Positions 62,948 through 64,000 of a stretch of 64,000 bases of DNA are shown here, in pieces. Positions within the stretch are counted from its first letter, which is position 1. Each line of letters begins with the position of its first letter. Source of the DNA: Latrodectus hesperus (lineage: Eukaryota > Arthropoda > Arachnida > Araneae > Theridiidae). Under the pieces are notes generated by a model. It searched no databases and was not told where the DNA came from. It saw nothing but the letters and a program-made list of their open reading frames with translations. The position numbers and the translations under genes are program-made. The stretch covers positions 40,628,393 to 40,692,392 of the forward strand of contig CM075860.1 of the NCBI GenBank assembly GCA_037975125.1, written 5' to 3'.

Positions 62948-63167
62948 GGCACAGATGCCGTATAATCCAGGATGCTAAATTCTGAATTTATTCGAAGATG
63001 ATGATGAAATGTTGCCAAGATGATGTATTGTGACATGCGTGATTTTCTGCACATTGGTCTTCATATCTATGACGTAATAAAAATCAGGTTGCCAGTTACA
63101 TGAGAAAATCCGCCAAAAAATCACCAAACTGAGAATGTGGCATCCTGGATTATGCGGCATCTGTGCC
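62948..63167. mobile_element. MULE-like MITE, 220 bp, with perfect 9-bp TSD
   Basis: The 28-bp terminal inverted repeats, GGCACAGATGCCGTATAATC + CAGGATGC and the right copy with one change (CGCATAATC), are followed by weaker pairing. The direct duplication CTTAATTAG lies at 62939-62947 and 63168-63176. TIRs starting with G and a 9-bp TSD fit Mutator-like elements. There is no coding sequence. Confidence 0.85.
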
Positions 63168-63500
63168 CTTAATTAGGAGCTTCCGCTACCAGTAGGTAGT
63201 AGGTTCAATACCTAACTCGAATAATTTCGGAAATATCGTGTTTACTAACGGTGATTGCAAAATAAAATAGGCCATGATCGTAATTCTTTTTAGTGAAAAT
63301 GTTACCAGGACCAAGCATAAAAGACAACAGAAATGATGAATCAATTTCTGGTGTCTTATAATTTCTGGTCCTGGCTTTTAAATTATGAAAACCCACTCTC
63401 GGGTTAATGCTGGCATATTTATTGTATGCACCTTGTTCAAATGCGTACCTTTATAGTGAGAAGAAATTAAATTAGTCAAGTGATTTTGGTCATCTAGTTT

Positions 63501-63624
<124 letters not shown>

Positions 63625-63771
63625 GCCCAAAATACAAAACATGGTAAGTACTATAAGAACACATTTCAAATAATTTCGGCAATTGTATTCCCAGTAATGC
63701 TTTGTTAAAAAAATTTATTGATATAAATAAGTTTTATACAATTAAAGCATGAAATATTTTACTTAATTCGC

Positions 63772-64000
63772 GGACCAACTTGTCTAGTGGTCAGCGTGCC
63801 TGACTGCGGATAAGGAGGTCCTGGGTTCGAATCCTGGTTCGGGCATGGATGTTTCTTTCCTTCTCTGTTTTCTCTGTGTTTCTCTCTGACCTTTCTTCTG
63901 TGATGTTGCATGAATGTGGCCCACCCTATACACGGGCTTGTGGTGGTATGGCGCAGGTAACGCTACTTGCCTCCGTGACTTGGTTCACAGGTGCCCGCTG
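63772..64000 (+). mobile_element. tRNA-derived SINE with family A body, cut by the window end
   Basis: The head CTTGTCTAGTGGTCAGCGTG...CTGGGTTCGAATCC differs from the 734 and 51098 copies and matches the head of the minus-strand SINE at 24516-24951. The body is family A (GTGGCCCACCCTATACACGG, CTCCGTGACTTGGTTCACAG). It therefore links families A and C by head/body exchange. Confidence 0.85.

Overview
The window looks like a repeat-dense, very AT-rich stretch of an animal nuclear genome. I think it is most likely a spider (Araneae): the tRNA-headed SINEs, the LINE 3' ends with (CAA)n tails and the Tc1/mariner content resemble what I remember of orb-weaver genomes. That is recall, not a search result. 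There are no bacterial-style operons, rRNAs or CRISPR arrays, and no complete host gene. Nearly all of the longer open frames are pieces of transposable elements or translated microsatellites.

The one host-gene signal is two plus-strand exons, 46770-46839 and 51722-51804. Both have good splice sites and join in phase across a 4.9-kb intron. Together they encode about 50 residues resembling the prodomain of an ADAM/ADAMTS (reprolysin, M12B) metalloprotease. The intron holds a nearly intact mariner-type transposon, two SINEs and several hairpins. No other exon of this gene was recognised.

Layout from left to right. 1-9 kb: a SINE with target-site duplications (TSDs), a second SINE family carrying LINE 3' ends, a 35-bp minisatellite, a foldback element and a (TA)n tract. 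9.1-9.8 kb: a 26-bp minisatellite. 10.8-17.2 kb: about 31 copies of a ~204-bp satellite. 17-29 kb: mostly featureless AT-rich DNA with hairpins, a short repeat array, a SINE with a 24-bp TSD and copies of an unfamiliar dispersed repeat (R3). 29.5-30.3 kb: a LINE RNase H/zinc-finger end with TSDs. 30.9-31.8 kb: a 178-bp tandem repeat. 35.6-37.3 kb: a dead Tc1-type element with doubled terminal repeats (IR/DR). 38.9-40 kb: a Penelope-like reverse-transcriptase remnant. 40.8-42.6 kb: a LINE end, then a SINE whose body is tandemly amplified about 12 times. 43.5-45.8 kb: a SINE, a Tigger/pogo end, and a mariner copy split by a LINE with matching 9-bp TSDs. 46.7-51.8 kb: the two exons and their intron. 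52.8-56.9 kb: a SINE and a 60-bp repeat array with a 180-bp higher-order core. 57.7-64 kb: LINE ends, an unclassified inverted-repeat element, a 745-bp Tigger-like nonautonomous element, a 220-bp element with a 9-bp TSD (MULE-like) and a SINE cut by the window edge.

The elements do not form a cooperating gene set. The window is a record of layered insertion, decay and tandem amplification around, and in, one host gene.
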